Of a stretch of 64,000 nucleotides of DNA, positions 1 through 11,535 are shown in pieces. Source of the stretch: Pseudoscleropodium purum (taxonomy: Eukaryota; Streptophyta; Bryopsida; Hypnales; Brachytheciaceae). The stretch is taken from NCBI GenBank assembly GCA_963969395.1, contig OZ017796.1, positions 13,022,501 through 13,086,500 on the forward strand, in the 5' to 3' direction. The notes below the pieces were generated by a model. The model was not told the origin of the DNA. It did no database searches and was given only the letters and a program-made list of their open reading frames with translations. The position numbers and the translations under genes were made by a program. Numbering within the stretch: position 1 is the stretch's first letter; each line of letters starts with the position of its first letter.

Positions 1-985
1 TGATTAGACTTTTCCAAAAAATTTGAAAAGGGTACACATATCACTTTATCTTTGGTTCCAAAAATGAGATAGTTGCTTGTGACTACATTCCCACACCCCA
101 TATTTGTATTTGTGTGACATCAATTTGGCTTACAAATAATATAAGGTAATTGAAATTTGTTTGCCGTATTTGTATTTCCATTTCCATGTTTTCCTATCTC
201 TATATTTATATTCCATATCTACATCCCATAGTTGTATTTTTATATTTGTATTATGTATTTGTATTCTATATCCCATATTTGCATTGATGACCTAGATTGA
301 TTCTCATGACAACGATCAATGGTGATGGTTTATTTTTTTAGTTGTAGATCATTGGCATTGAAGAGATTGGGAATTTTTTCTAACTAAATCAACGGCTCTA
401 GATTTTCCAAAATGGGTAGAGGGAAGAAATTGAAACAAGGAGACATGTTCACCTCATTTCACTTCATTGTCATTGTCATAGTATTTAATAAGATGTCAAT
501 TAAAACAATGATCTTTCCTTAAATTTGGCCAATTGTTGTATTTAACTTTTAAACAAGAATTCTCCAATGAATTTCTTAAATCCAGGAATTTTTGAATGAA
601 AAAAGTTGGAAGGAAGGAAGAAAGTATATTCAAGCTTTGGAATATTTTGATGAGAGAAACTACTTCTCACTTTTAAAGATTTCCCATCTTCTTTTTATAA
701 ATCCTATCATTATTAGAAAGATTCATCATCCTAATTATTTTTTAAATGAAGACTTTTGTTTATAACAATTAATGGCTTGTAGTTGGTTATAACATCACAT
801 TAGGAAGCACATAGCCACCATAGCTTTAAGGCAAGAGTGACTTAAACCCCTAAGCGTTTAGTAGTCCATTTAGATTACAAATAAAACATATTCTACCCAA
901 AGTACAACAAATATTGTATGAAAATAAAAGCCGTGATCCAATTCCAAATATATAGCAATGACTTGAGATGAAGTGATGAATGTAC
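1..985. other. AT-rich spacer, no gene seen
   Basis: AT-rich DNA with short runs such as repeated 'tatttgtatt'. No ORF of useful length and no recognisable RNA gene was found here. Confidence 0.6.
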
Positions 986-1556
986 TAAGGTAGACTAGCC
1001 CATTTTTACCATCTACTGATTATTCACCACCCTACATTTGGTCCCACTACTACTACAAAACTCATCTAAATCCTTTTATTTTTTGAACGAAATTAGTGTG
1101 TTAATTCCAACTTAGGTTACATTTTAGTCCTTAATTGGTGGACACTTAAGTGCTAATAGATACATTCCAAGGTGTTTATAAGTTGTAAAGGTTGAAATAC
1201 TATAAATGGTACCAACACCATAAATGGTTTCAATGTACATGCTCTTGTCATTTATGCCTTGAAATGACTAGAACAAGTACATTGAAATCATTCATGGTAT
1301 CATTACGGTTTATGGTATTTCTGCCTTAATAGGGCATCTATGACTCCATTATATAAGTGGTTTTGGAATTTCAGGGCAGACTACTTAAAAAATTCATAGA
1401 AATTATAATTTTAATTAAAAAATTATAATTTCATTTGAATTTGATACTTTGATTTGTGAAACAAGTGAACACATTTGAAAAATATGTGCCTCTCTTGGTG
1501 TTGTCCCTAAGATGTTTAGATTGCAAATCAAGGTGCTAATAGGCTAGTCTACCTTA
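986..1556. mobile_element. Non-autonomous inverted-repeat element, 571 bp
   Basis: The 15-bp sequence TAAGGTAGACTAGCC at 986-1000 is exactly reverse-complemented at 1542-1556. Similarity continues a little further inward. The interior is AT-rich and non-coding and holds a second, smaller hairpin. I see no clear target-site duplication, so the superfamily is open. Confidence 0.55.
1194..1321. repeat. Imperfect 128-bp hairpin inside the larger element
   Basis: The two halves pair with each other: GAAATAC at 1194 matches GTATTTC at 1315-1321, and TTTCAATGTAC near 1227 matches GTACATTGAAA near 1278. It looks like a small MITE or foldback nested in the 986-1556 element. Confidence 0.5.
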
Positions 1557-2707
1557 CTCAAGTTAATGCAATTAGTACTAGATTCCCTCACATCAATAAA
1601 ATCAAATGTAGATGAATGTTGAATGAAATTCATGTTGAGTAGACCACATTATATAGATTTCATCTTCAATATATTGTGAGCTACCATACCCGAGTACTCC
1701 AAGCAAATTCTTAGCAATTCTAAAATGAAAATGAGTGCACGCTGCTACTGCAAGGCGCAATCATTGAATGAGCTTGAGTAGTTCCACCACCCCAACGCTT
1801 CATTCGCAGTTACAGCCACTGCTTTTCTTCTTTTGTCAGAAATTGGAGGGTGCAAGAATTTCGAACTCATCAGTTGAGCTTTAAGTGCAGTGAGGCTCTC
1901 CTCCTGCTTCTCCTTCCAAGGCCGGGTGTGAAGGCTCAAAGAGTGAGAGTTTCGAAGTTCACCACTTTAGATGCACATCGCTGAGTTTCCATGTGAATCA
2001 AAATTTCCTTCGAAGTAAGTTATATCGTTGAATGGACGCCCATTTGTGCAAAACTGCGAATGCATGCATTGATTATTCGCGTATATCCATGGAACGGTTT
2101 GCTTATGATGCACCACGTGATCGATCCTTCCGCCCGCAGTCGGTACCATATATGTTCAAGCAAACTTTTACAATGGTCGGTAATCCATATTCAAAGCGCG
2201 GTGACTTCTGTTGACTTCTCCCACATGTGCAGAGCCCCGATCAATCTTTCGGTAGGAGATCGTGAACAGAAACATTCATAAAGTACTCGTCTTGGGATCA
2301 CTATGATACAATTTCCTCTTGCAGGTGCGCTCGGGGAGCAGTCTTTGTTTTTGTACAGGACATGATTGAAGGGCAAGCGCTGAATGATTGGACGTGGCGT
2401 GCTGGAAGATGAAGGGTTTGCGAGGTGTCCGATTAGCATTTTGACTCATGGCAATGTAAACTGAAGCTTGCGGAAGATTTTAGATTGGGTTGTCAATCGT
2501 CGCTCGGAGTGGTACAGACCTGGCTGTGGATAAGCTCTGATCGACGGGAAAAATTCAATTTTCCATCTAGTTTGAAGTGTTAGTTTAGCGATCGAGCGGC
2601 GATGGTCACCACCACGCAAGTGCTGGTGTACGAATTTGCTATGAGTCGTGGAAGCTAGCGCCTGATGCTGTATTGAAGGCAAAGATCGCTAGAATTAGGT
2701 TTCAGAA
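1557..2707 (+). other. Upstream region of the GT14 gene
   Basis: Composition becomes less AT-rich from about 1740 toward the start codon at 2708, as expected for promoter plus 5' UTR. The overlapping short ORFs on both strands resemble no family. No confident TATA box or other site is assigned. Confidence 0.4.
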
Positions 2708-3748
2708 ATGCAGGAAGTCGCGGTAGCAGGCAGACATCACCATGGATCGGGGATTCGAGTGGGACGAACGCTGCTCACACTGGCCGCCGGAGTGCTTCTG
2801 GGAGTCGTGGCGACGCTCCAAATACTGAGCTACATGCGGATCACGACTGGGGTGCACCTCAAACCCAACCTTGGTGAAACCCTAATTCAGCACGGACTGG
2901 CTATGGACGACGCGGAGCTTCTACGCAGGGCGACCCTGCCCGTCTCCCGCACCCCCAAAGTCGCCTTCATGTTTCTTACCAAGGGGCCGTTGCCTCTGGC
3001 ACCTCTCTGGGAGGCCTATTTCCAACACGCGCATCGGAATCAGTACAGCATCTATATCCATTCGCTTCCAGGTTACGTTCCCGATTACCCTTCCTCTTCA
3101 GTCTTCTTCCATCGCCATGTCACCAGCCAGGCGACGAAATGGGGCGAGATTTCCATGTGCGACGCCGAGCGACGCCTATTAGCGAACGCGCTTCTCGACC
3201 CCGACAACGCCCGCTTCATCTTACTTTCGGAATCGTGCGCGCCCTTGCGCAACTTCACGTTCACGTACCGTTACCTCCTGAAGTCAGTTCAAAGCTTTGT
3301 CGGTGTTTTTGATGATCCGTCTCCCGTGGGAAGAGGCCGCTACGACGCGCGCATGCTGCCCGAGGTCGCGATCGAGCAGTGGCGCAAAGGCGCGCAGTGG
3401 TTCGAAGTTTCTCGTGAGCTCGCGACATACGTCGTGGCGGATGTGAAGTACTATCCGAAATTTCGGCAGTTTTGTCAGCCCATTTGTTATGTGGATGAGC
3501 ATTACATTCCGACTATGTTGTGGATCGAGTTCAGGAAGTTAGTGGCTATGCGGAGTGTGACGGCGGTGGATTGGACTAGAGGAGGCTCGCATCCGGGTGA
3601 GTTCGGGAAAGAGGACGCCGTGGAGTTTTACAAGCGCATTCGAGGGGACGAGGGATGTGTGTACAATGGGAAACCCGGGCATGTTTGTTACTTGTTTGCT
3701 AGAAAGTTCATGCCGGATAGCTTGGAATCCTTACTTGCAATCCAGTAA
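2708..3748 (+). CDS. GT14-family (core-2/I-branching type, DUF266) glycosyltransferase, intronless
   Basis: A single open frame of 346 aa starts at the first ATG after an AT-rich leader. Residues about 21-43 form one hydrophobic segment after a short basic N-terminus, which is type II Golgi topology. The rest is the plant DUF266/GT14 domain: PKVAFMFLTKGPLP (83-96), KWGEISMCDAERRLL (144-158), ILLSESCAPLRNF (171-183), FVGVFDDPSPVGRGRY (197-212), a CYVDEHYIPTML block (260-271), the VDWTRGGSHPGEF motif (287-299), and a C-terminal CYLFARKF (327-334). Members are thought to transfer sugars to cell-wall glycans or glycoproteins in the Golgi; donor and acceptor cannot be read from sequence. Length is slightly below the usual 370-400 aa because the stem is short. 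Plant homologues often have introns; none is needed here. The frame is intact and GC-richer than its surroundings, so it is probably a working gene. Confidence 0.9.
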   Translation: MQEVAVAGRHHHGSGIRVGRTLLTLAAGVLLGVVATLQILSYMRITTGVHLKPNLGETLIQHGLAMDDAELLRRATLPVSRTPKVAFMFLTKGPLPLAPLWEAYFQHAHRNQYSIYIHSLPGYVPDYPSSSVFFHRHVTSQATKWGEISMCDAERRLLANALLDPDNARFILLSESCAPLRNFTFTYRYLLKSVQSFVGVFDDPSPVGRGRYDARMLPEVAIEQWRKGAQWFEVSRELATYVVADVKYYPKFRQFCQPICYVDEHYIPTMLWIEFRKLVAMRSVTAVDWTRGGSHPGEFGKEDAVEFYKRIRGDEGCVYNGKPGHVCYLFARKFMPDSLESLLAIQ

Positions 3749-3789
3749 ATGCAGGGCTGCGTCCATTCGGTTTTTTCGTCCGACATCAG

Positions 3790-4300
3790 GAGGAGTCATA
3801 ATTGTGAGCTTCCCTTGCCCCATCTCGATGAAAGGGATTCCTTTCGTTTGCACTTTCTTCAAACTGACTGAAACTCTAATCATGGAGTATTAGCCATTAG
3901 GGCAGTCATGATTTTGCGCTCACGATTCTGCCATCTTGATGAATTGGGGGATGTGGCTTCCTCGTAGTCCTTCAGGTAGTGCTGTGAAAGTATAGGCTGA
4001 AACCGGATCCATCAAGCATTGGAGTAGTAGCAATCGGCTTAGTTCATTAGATTGCTACCACATGGGGAGTCACAGTCGTGTTCTCCTCATTCTTCCATCT
4101 TGATGAATGGGAAAGTGCCTCCTCAAAAATCCTCCAGTTAGCTAGCGCATTCAACGAATTGGTTGAACCTAATTTAGTGAGCATGGGAGATGATCTAGTA
4201 ATTTGCTCAATCCATTGGGCTACTACATTAGTGGCAGTGACGGTATGGCTCTCCCCATTCCCTCATCGTGGGGAATGGAGGGTGTGGCTTCTTTAGAGTA
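3790..4300. repeat. Degenerate tandem repeat downstream of GT14
   Basis: A unit of roughly 110-165 bp recurs about four times. Each copy has an 'agtcat/agtcac' start followed by 'ccatctTgatgaatggg'-like text (near 3792, 3904, 4067 and 4230). The copies are strongly diverged. The block probably lies in the 3' UTR or just beyond it. Confidence 0.4.
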
Positions 4301-4730
4301 GCGCTTTGAGTGAAAGATAATTGATCGAGTATTGAAGCCGAAGAGTGGGAGATGAAGAATTTGTACAGAGAATGTACCAGATACTGTTACTTAACCCTTC
4401 ACTTTTGGTGCCAAGAGGTGACATGAATAGAAATGAAGTTTAGAATCCAACCAGCTCACTGACATCTGCTGTGTTCCCTCGATTTTTGTTACTAATTCTT
4501 CTGAAGAGTCCTCCTGGTTTTTCATCGTTAGGAGGTTGTCTGGCATCTGCTAGGACATGGAATTTGCGTCTTGTTCAGGACAAGGGCAGCTTTACTAGTT
4601 ATGTAGTTTACCATCCGTTGATCAATATATTATGATTCCGTTCATTTCAGTGCAGGTTTCTAGTTAGTTAGTAGCTGAGCAATGGTTCCTGCAATGGAGT
4701 GAGCTTAGAGCATCATCAATCCAATCACAT

Positions 4731-4845
4731 TTCTCATTTATTCAGCAACATCATCTATCCAACAAGGTGCTGAACAATTTCTTTCAAAGGATGGATAGTT
4801 CTCATTTATTCAGCAATGTTGGAAGTTCATCCTTTGAAAGAAATT
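4731..4845. repeat. Short mixed direct and inverted repeat
   Basis: TCTCATTTATTCAGCAA occurs near 4731 and again near 4799. ATTTCTTTCAAAGGAT (about 4778) is inverted at about 4829-4845. It looks like the end of a small decayed element. Confidence 0.4.
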
Positions 4846-7800
4846 ACGTGTAGGATTAGGTGGGACAATTAGAATTATGGAAAGAAGGGTGGACAATATG
4901 GTGAAAGAATCAAAATAGCTCAGAAATGATGGAGAATAGTTTATAGTAACTACAAAGATATCTTTGTTGACAATAAAGATATGTAGAAGATGACCAATAC
5001 AATGCTTGCTCAAGAATGTCAAAGAGTATAGTACAATTTGATAAAGGTAAAGCATGTGAGATTGGATGAATTTGACACAATATTAATTGTGTTCTTTCAT
5101 CCTTTGAACTTTTGTGTCATTGAGCTCCCTATTGTGTCACTGAGCTCTCTGTTGTGTGAGCTCTCTATTGTGAAATCTCTATGGTTCCAATTTGTTGGCA
5201 ATTTAGTTGAGTTTTCGAATTAAGGTCAATTAAGCATCAATTGAAGTAGGCCTAATATTTGTGCACACTTTGGGTCTTTGAACTAATTTTTGAATTGAGT
5301 TGCCAACCAATTGACAATCAACAATACTACAAGGGGTCCTACCTTTATTGTATTAGCTCATTTTTCAATAAGGTCCTCTACAAAACTCCTCACATGTGGT
5401 TTCTATCAATGCAAAGCCTCCTTTTACATGAAAGATAAAATGATAGAAAGTCAATAAATAAGTAAATGGAGAACTCGTTAGACAAGCTTATCTATTGTAC
5501 ATGACTTACACTAAGTGTCCAACATTTATCTTTTTTCATTAGCCTTTCATATGTCCTTCAACATTTTTATTTTTTAAGTAGCCAATGTTTATCTTCTTCA
5601 AGTAACAATTTCTATATGTTCTCCTTTTCATGTTATGTACAAAAATATTTTTTTACATGTGTTAATTGTTTGAAGTTGTAGGAGGAATGTCATTTTTCAT
5701 TGAATTAGTCTCAATGAAGTTTGAAGTGTTTTATTCATGACATGAATTTCTCCCCTTTGGTTGTATCAAGACATAAAATGTCTCAAAACCCCATCATAAT
5801 GTTCTAAAACAATGCTAAATTTCTTCCCTTTACTTTCTTAGTAAATTCAACTATTGGATAAAGTTCATTTTTGCCTTACACATCTAAAAATAAGTGAAAA
5901 TTTTTTAACAAAAAATATTTCAAATTCATACTTGAATATATGTTTTTTACATAGATAATTTGTATTGATTGGCAACAAAGAAATACTTGTGAATAAACTA
6001 AAAATATAATCAAATAAATAAATTCTACTAGTAAGAATGTTGTTTTAAAATACTTATATCACATTCTATTGTTTTTCCTCCAAAATCATTAAAATTTGAC
6101 TTCATATATTATTTTGGTATAAAGATGCAATAATTGACTACAAAATGAACCTTATCAAAACTTTCAATCCATTCATCAAAATAAATGATTAAAAAGTTTT
6201 TGCATGCTTCTACAAGATCAAATGATTTACTTTTTAAAGAGGTAAAATTCCAAATTGCTCTAGCTCAATTGTTGGTGGCATTTAAAAATTCAAAGAACTT
6301 CTCCTACATTGTAAAAGAAAATTGGTCAATGAAAGATTTCAGGGGTTAATTCTTAAAAGGCTAAACATTCAAATTTCCAACAATAAATGAATGAATATGC
6401 CTCTACTACATAGAATTTATCTACAACAATAAAAGAAATATGTCCCCAATACATAGAGTTTACAGTTTTTTCATTTGTCTAATTGTTGTAGATTCTTGTG
6501 CTATTTTTCTATCATTTATATGATATAGATTTTGAAAACTTTGTTTTGTAAATGTATTAAAACAAGTAATTCAAATATGTTTCACTTCATAAAACTAACA
6601 CATGATTTGTAGAACTTGATTTAAATAAATAAATCAAAATCTTTAAAAATTACAATAATAATAAAAAAATTGAACTTGATAGGGGAGAATTCATATGAAA
6701 ATTATAAATATTTAATCTACAACTAATTTTAGAAGTAATATTTAAATTTCCAATTTATAATATTGTTGATAGATATTTGTTAATATAGTAATAGATCCAA
6801 CTATATAAATACTTGCATGGATATGATCTGTGAATCGTATTTTACAACTTTTGTTTCAAATTCACGACAAAGATGTTCTTTTGTATTGCATTTTATAATA
6901 TACATTCCCAATTTCAGAATTTTAAATTCTCCCTTGAATAGGGTTTTTAGAGCAATATTTTGCTGAAAAGCAATGATTTTTTTGTAGAAAATCTTGGGCA
7001 AAATATTCTTGCTTTTTAATGGATGAAATTACCAATTTGCTACCAAATCTAGGACAATATCGCTCTATTTTGGATTAATGTACATTTTTTGGATGAATAA
7101 ATTATCTTCATCCATAGATTGCAAGTTTCATCCATTTCCATTGATGTAAAGAACTTCTTCCTTTGAATGATTATTGCTTTGTGCACTCCTTTAAATAATT
7201 GAAAAAAATCTTGCTTCCTTGGTCCTTGAGAAGGAAAGTCTTCTAAATGATTGGATCACCCAATGATGTGAATATGAAATTATCAATAGTATTTCTTATG
7301 TATATTAGTGAGCCATATTAGAAGACATGCCACATTTAACTACTTTCGGACTATTCAATTGAATTTTGAATAAAAGAATGAAGGATCTTCCAATCCCATG
7401 ATGTAGGTATAGACATTAGATGTTTTCAAGCCCCCTTGGAGGGTTGCAAGTTTCATTATCCTAAGCTCCCAAATGTTGGGAACTATCCACGGCAATTGTT
7501 TAATATGGCAAAAAGAATACTATGTCATTTTATTTTATATATATATATAATTAATTAATTAATTAATTTAAATTTAAAATTTTGATTCTTTTTCATTTTC
7601 AAGAAAATAATAATATTTCTAATAGTGACCATTCTTTAATTATTGGGAGAACAATGTTAGGAACACACTTGAAATGGCCTTCTAGGCCCCCCCCAAAAAA
7701 ACTTATAATGTCTTCAAAAGTTTTGTATTGATTTCTGAATGTTTCGCATAGATTTTCGAATGTTTTATATAAATTTCCCAATGTTTTGAATTATCTCCTA

Positions 7801-8304
7801 ATGATCATTTTTTTCCTCCTGATGACCATTATTAATTCTAGACTTTTAAAAGTCCAAAAGTAGTTAAATGTGGCATGGATGCTACTTTGGAGTTAAATAG
7901 AATTTTTGTATAATTTATACAAATCTTGTAAAATAAATTGATTCTATTATAACATATATTGTAGGCATTTAAAAACCATATATTATATGTGCAAATCGTT
8001 TATAGAGAATTTACAATGCCTTCAAAGTGACTTTTTCTCTATAAAAGACAACTAAAAAATGAATGAGACTATTAGATATCAAAATGCTAAAAAGACAATC
8101 TATATTTAAATTATTGAAGGAAAAATAGAAAAAAAAATATCACAAAATTTTATTTGAAGAATACCAATTCTAATAGGATAAAATACTACAATATACAATT
8201 CACATATTAGAAAGCAAGCTATTTGAATCCGTAGATGAAAATTTTCATATGTTTTTTAATATGTTATGCATAGGATGCTCAAAATGGAATAATTTTTTAT
8301 TATT
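4846..8304. other. AT-rich spacer, no gene seen
   Basis: No supported coding region, RNA gene or clear element. It contains a short tandem repeat of 'gagctctctattgtg' at about 5120-5170, and a dinucleotide/tetranucleotide run (TA then TTAA) at about 7535-7570. Confidence 0.55.
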
Positions 8305-9090
8305 TTAACCCCTAAAGTTCCTTGACTATGTTTTTGCCAAAAACGCTCCAAAACTGCCATTTTTTATACAAATTTAGAAATTTAGAAAAAAAAACATTTT
8401 TGGACACATATAACTGTAGAATCTTATAGTACATTGGTTTGAAAAGATGTAAAAATTTCAAAAATTTCCACCATGTAGATTGCAAGATATTAGCATTTGA
8501 AGTGGAAAAAATCATTTTTTTGTCCCTGCAAAAAACTGGGTAGTTGAACTTCACAAGGTCACATTTGTATGAAAAACTATTCAAAATGATTGCAACTCTT
8601 TGGATTAATTCTTCAAGGCATGTTGGCTACATGCTTGAAAATTTTTAGATCATTTGAAAATTGTACAACATATAGGAAAAAAATAGTAAGTAAAAAGATG
8701 TAGAAAATGGTTCAAAATACTAAATTATTAACAATTTATTTATGAAAACAAAAAATCTTCATAACTTTTGACTCATTGATCAAAATGGAATGATTGAAAG
8801 CTTTTAATCTATATATATAAATCTAGAAAATCAATTTCAAACTTTTTTTTTGAAAAAAGTGATTTTTTCAGATTTGTTTGGATTGCCCAAGTTGAGAAAC
8901 AAGCTACATAATAGGCCATAACTTTTAACTCATATTTCCAAATGTCTTGAAATTTAGTGCACATGAAGGATATTCCTTGTCCACACCTTCTATCAAAATT
9001 TGGGCCAAAAACATGGAAATCTCTAGTCACATTCACCTACCCAAAATTCCTATATTATCTAAAAATGCAGTTTGGTCCTTTAGGGGTTAA
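8305..9090. mobile_element. TTAA-ended non-autonomous element, copy A (786 bp)
   Basis: The ends are a perfect 13-bp inverted repeat: TTAACCCCTAAAG (8305-8317) and CTTTAGGGGTTAA (9078-9090). There is no coding capacity. Much of the first half matches, in inverted orientation, the copy at 26544-27467: both hold the stretches read as GCCAAAAAYGCTCCAR and TGCAAGATAT in the same order. If TTAA is the target duplication, the element proper starts CCCC, which fits the piggyBac superfamily. That assignment is inference. Confidence 0.7.
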
Positions 9091-10179
9091 GCATGTAAAG
9101 ATGAAAGTGTAAGTTTATATCAATATCAATATCAATGTCTTGTAGATTTTGGTTATGGCTAAATCTCTTCTAGTCTTGTGGACTTAACTCCAAATTCTCC
9201 TTCAGAAAAAAAAGTATAACTTCACTAATGATTTTCTTTTAGAAAATTTGAATTTACATTTGGAATTAGAAGGACCCTAATTAATTGAAGGAGGTCAAAA
9301 AAGCCAAAATTAATCAACTACAAAAGTCAATGTAAAATGTATTTGTTATGATAAAAAAATTGGGAGTTTTTTCACCTTTAGAAAGATTAGATGATCTATA
9401 CCCCCAACCAAGTTAGGTAGTTGAGCCTAAAAGTGCCATTTTTCTAATTCAGGCAATTTCTTTTATGGAGTGTTAATTGGGAGAAGCGTATATAACTACA
9501 CCTTGGATGATTCCAAAATTACTACAAAGTTGAAGCTTAGTTATTTGAGGTAACCAATGGGAATTGAAACATTTTGTGCTTCACCATTTTAGTGATACAA
9601 ATAGCTCTTTTATCCTATAAATTTTTTTAAAATCCATAAAATATTGTGATCCATAGAAAATTACAAAACAATGTATATTGGTTCTCTTTTGATGAAGCCA
9701 ACATTCTAAAAATACTATTAAATAAATACTATTTAGAACACATATGTAAGAGCATCCACACCACTACTCCAAATATAAACTCAATAAAGCTTTTAGTTAA
9801 GCTCCAACATGTCCACCACCATCAATGTGCCAAACTTGAATATTTGATGTCTCCTTCTCACCAAGTTTGAAGATTGTTGTATCATTCTAGCATACCCATC
9901 TTCCAAATTATTTTTGAACAAAACATACAATTATCTCCTTAGTCACGGATTAAATATGGTGTAGTAGGTTGCTTCTCAATCATGTGGGCAAAGAGATGAA
10001 TAAACGTTGATACACAACTCAAAAGATACGGTTTTCTAATTGGTGGTTTGTAAATAAGGGATTGAAGCTCCTTTCTTAGGCCTTTCTAGTGTGGCACTAT
10101 TTGGGTTGTTTTATTGCCACCTTAAGTATCCCAATATAAACTTGTTAAAGCCCTCTTGACAAAGCTTATATTGGAAGTA
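9091..10179. other. AT-rich spacer, no gene seen
   Basis: Only short frames without family resemblance. No RNA gene or clear element was seen. Confidence 0.5.
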
Positions 10180-10870
10180 GCAGTGTGGATGGTGTAATTT
10201 AAAACCTCAAAGACATTGAGGACAAATTTTGTCTTTTGGACAACTTCAAAGTGGGACTATAGTATGGGAAAAATTCATCCAATTTTTTTGGGGAAGTTGT
10301 TGTAAATGCATTTTTAGGGAATCGTATTTGCATATTCCCTTGATTATAAAATTATCGACTTTTTATAGAAGAAAATGCTTAATCCATGGATCATCCTTGT
10401 AGTGTATTTTGGAAAATTCTTGTTCTTTACTTTTGATGTGAATTTTAGCTATAAAAATGACATTTTTGATTTTTTTTTAAATTATTAAATTGAAGTTTAT
10501 CAAATTCAGTTTCTATACCAATTAAAAAACTTGAATTTAAAAAAAATCAATATTTTATTGCAATTTGAACTTTAGACCTATAACCATGGTTTGTTGATTT
10601 TCTAATTTTAAAAGAATATGGTAAATTTATTATACCAAGATATTCTACACTGCAAATTACACATATGTTGAAAATTTCAGATTTTTTGAGCATATATTGT
10701 ATTTGATATCAATTTTCTTCACTTTTTCTTTTAAAAAATCACAGTGATTTCAAATTTTCATAAAAAAATCTGAAATTTTTTGCACCTAATATAGACATGA
10801 AATTTTATCTCTCAAAAGTAAATGTAAGAATTTCATTAATATTTAGTTGTAGAAAACCTAGAGAAGGATT
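10180..10870. repeat. Dispersed repeat family 3, half copy
   Basis: This matches 55180-55840 over several hundred bases. Shared text includes GATGCTTAATCCA-like and AGCYATAAAAATGAYATTTT blocks, then a stretch around 'ttgaacttta/gggcctataac'. A shorter relative lies at about 13990-14420. It is non-coding. At the 55-kb site the same sequence is followed by an inverted half, so this looks like one arm of a larger element. Confidence 0.55.
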
Positions 10871-11039
10871 GTGAAGGTTGAATCTGTAGGCATCGGCCCA
10901 TCTCTTAGGAGGGGTTAGTAGGGGCCAAAAAAGTCGCGGTTTTGAGTGCTTCAACCTTTGCTTTGCTTTTAAGTTTTGTTATGATTTTGTCACTTTCTCA
11001 TCCCAAAAGTGTGGTCATATGGGCTTCACATAACTTAAT

Positions 11040-11520
11040 ACCATGCCATGTGTTGTTGCCACAACCAAAATAAAAATAAAAGTAATTCTTAAATTTGAAA
11101 ATTTTGAAAATAACTCAAAAATCCATAACTTTCACATTGTAGGTGCAAACACCACTAATCAAAGCCTGTGCATAGATGCACCCCTCCTCACCAAGGACTT
11201 TCCGATGGTATCTAGAATGCAACCAAGGGACGCATGGTTCTAAAGATCTCAATGTAACAAGCAAAACAAACAACCTAACTTAAGGTGTAAATGGATTAGT
11301 TTGTTATGTGCCTTTATCACAGTGAAAATGAAAGTAAAAGAAATTTTATATAATTCTTAAAAATTCAAAATTCAACAACTTCACACTATCAGTCCAAAGA
11401 CCATGGAATAAAGCCCATGCACCTTTTCTTGCCAAAGACTTTCTGATGGTACCAAAACATGACTGAGGGATATAAAGTTCCAGAGATCTCCCTATAACAA
11501 ACCAAACCAAAACAACCTAT
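11040..11520. repeat. Dispersed repeat family 5, two tandem copies
   Basis: The copies at about 11040-11275 and 11300-11520 share an ordered series of blocks: AAAATAAAAATAAAAGTAATT-like, 'cacacta.tag..caaa', 'aaagcccatgcac', 'accaargactttc.gatggta', and 'agatctc..tataacaa'. A third copy is at about 25025-25230. No coding frame is shared between copies. Confidence 0.5.
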
Positions 11521-11535
11521 CTTACGGTATGGATG

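Noticed and set aside
7535..7570. TA/TTAA run as a possible origin or attachment site
   Set aside because: It is a simple microsatellite in AT-rich DNA with no associated element.
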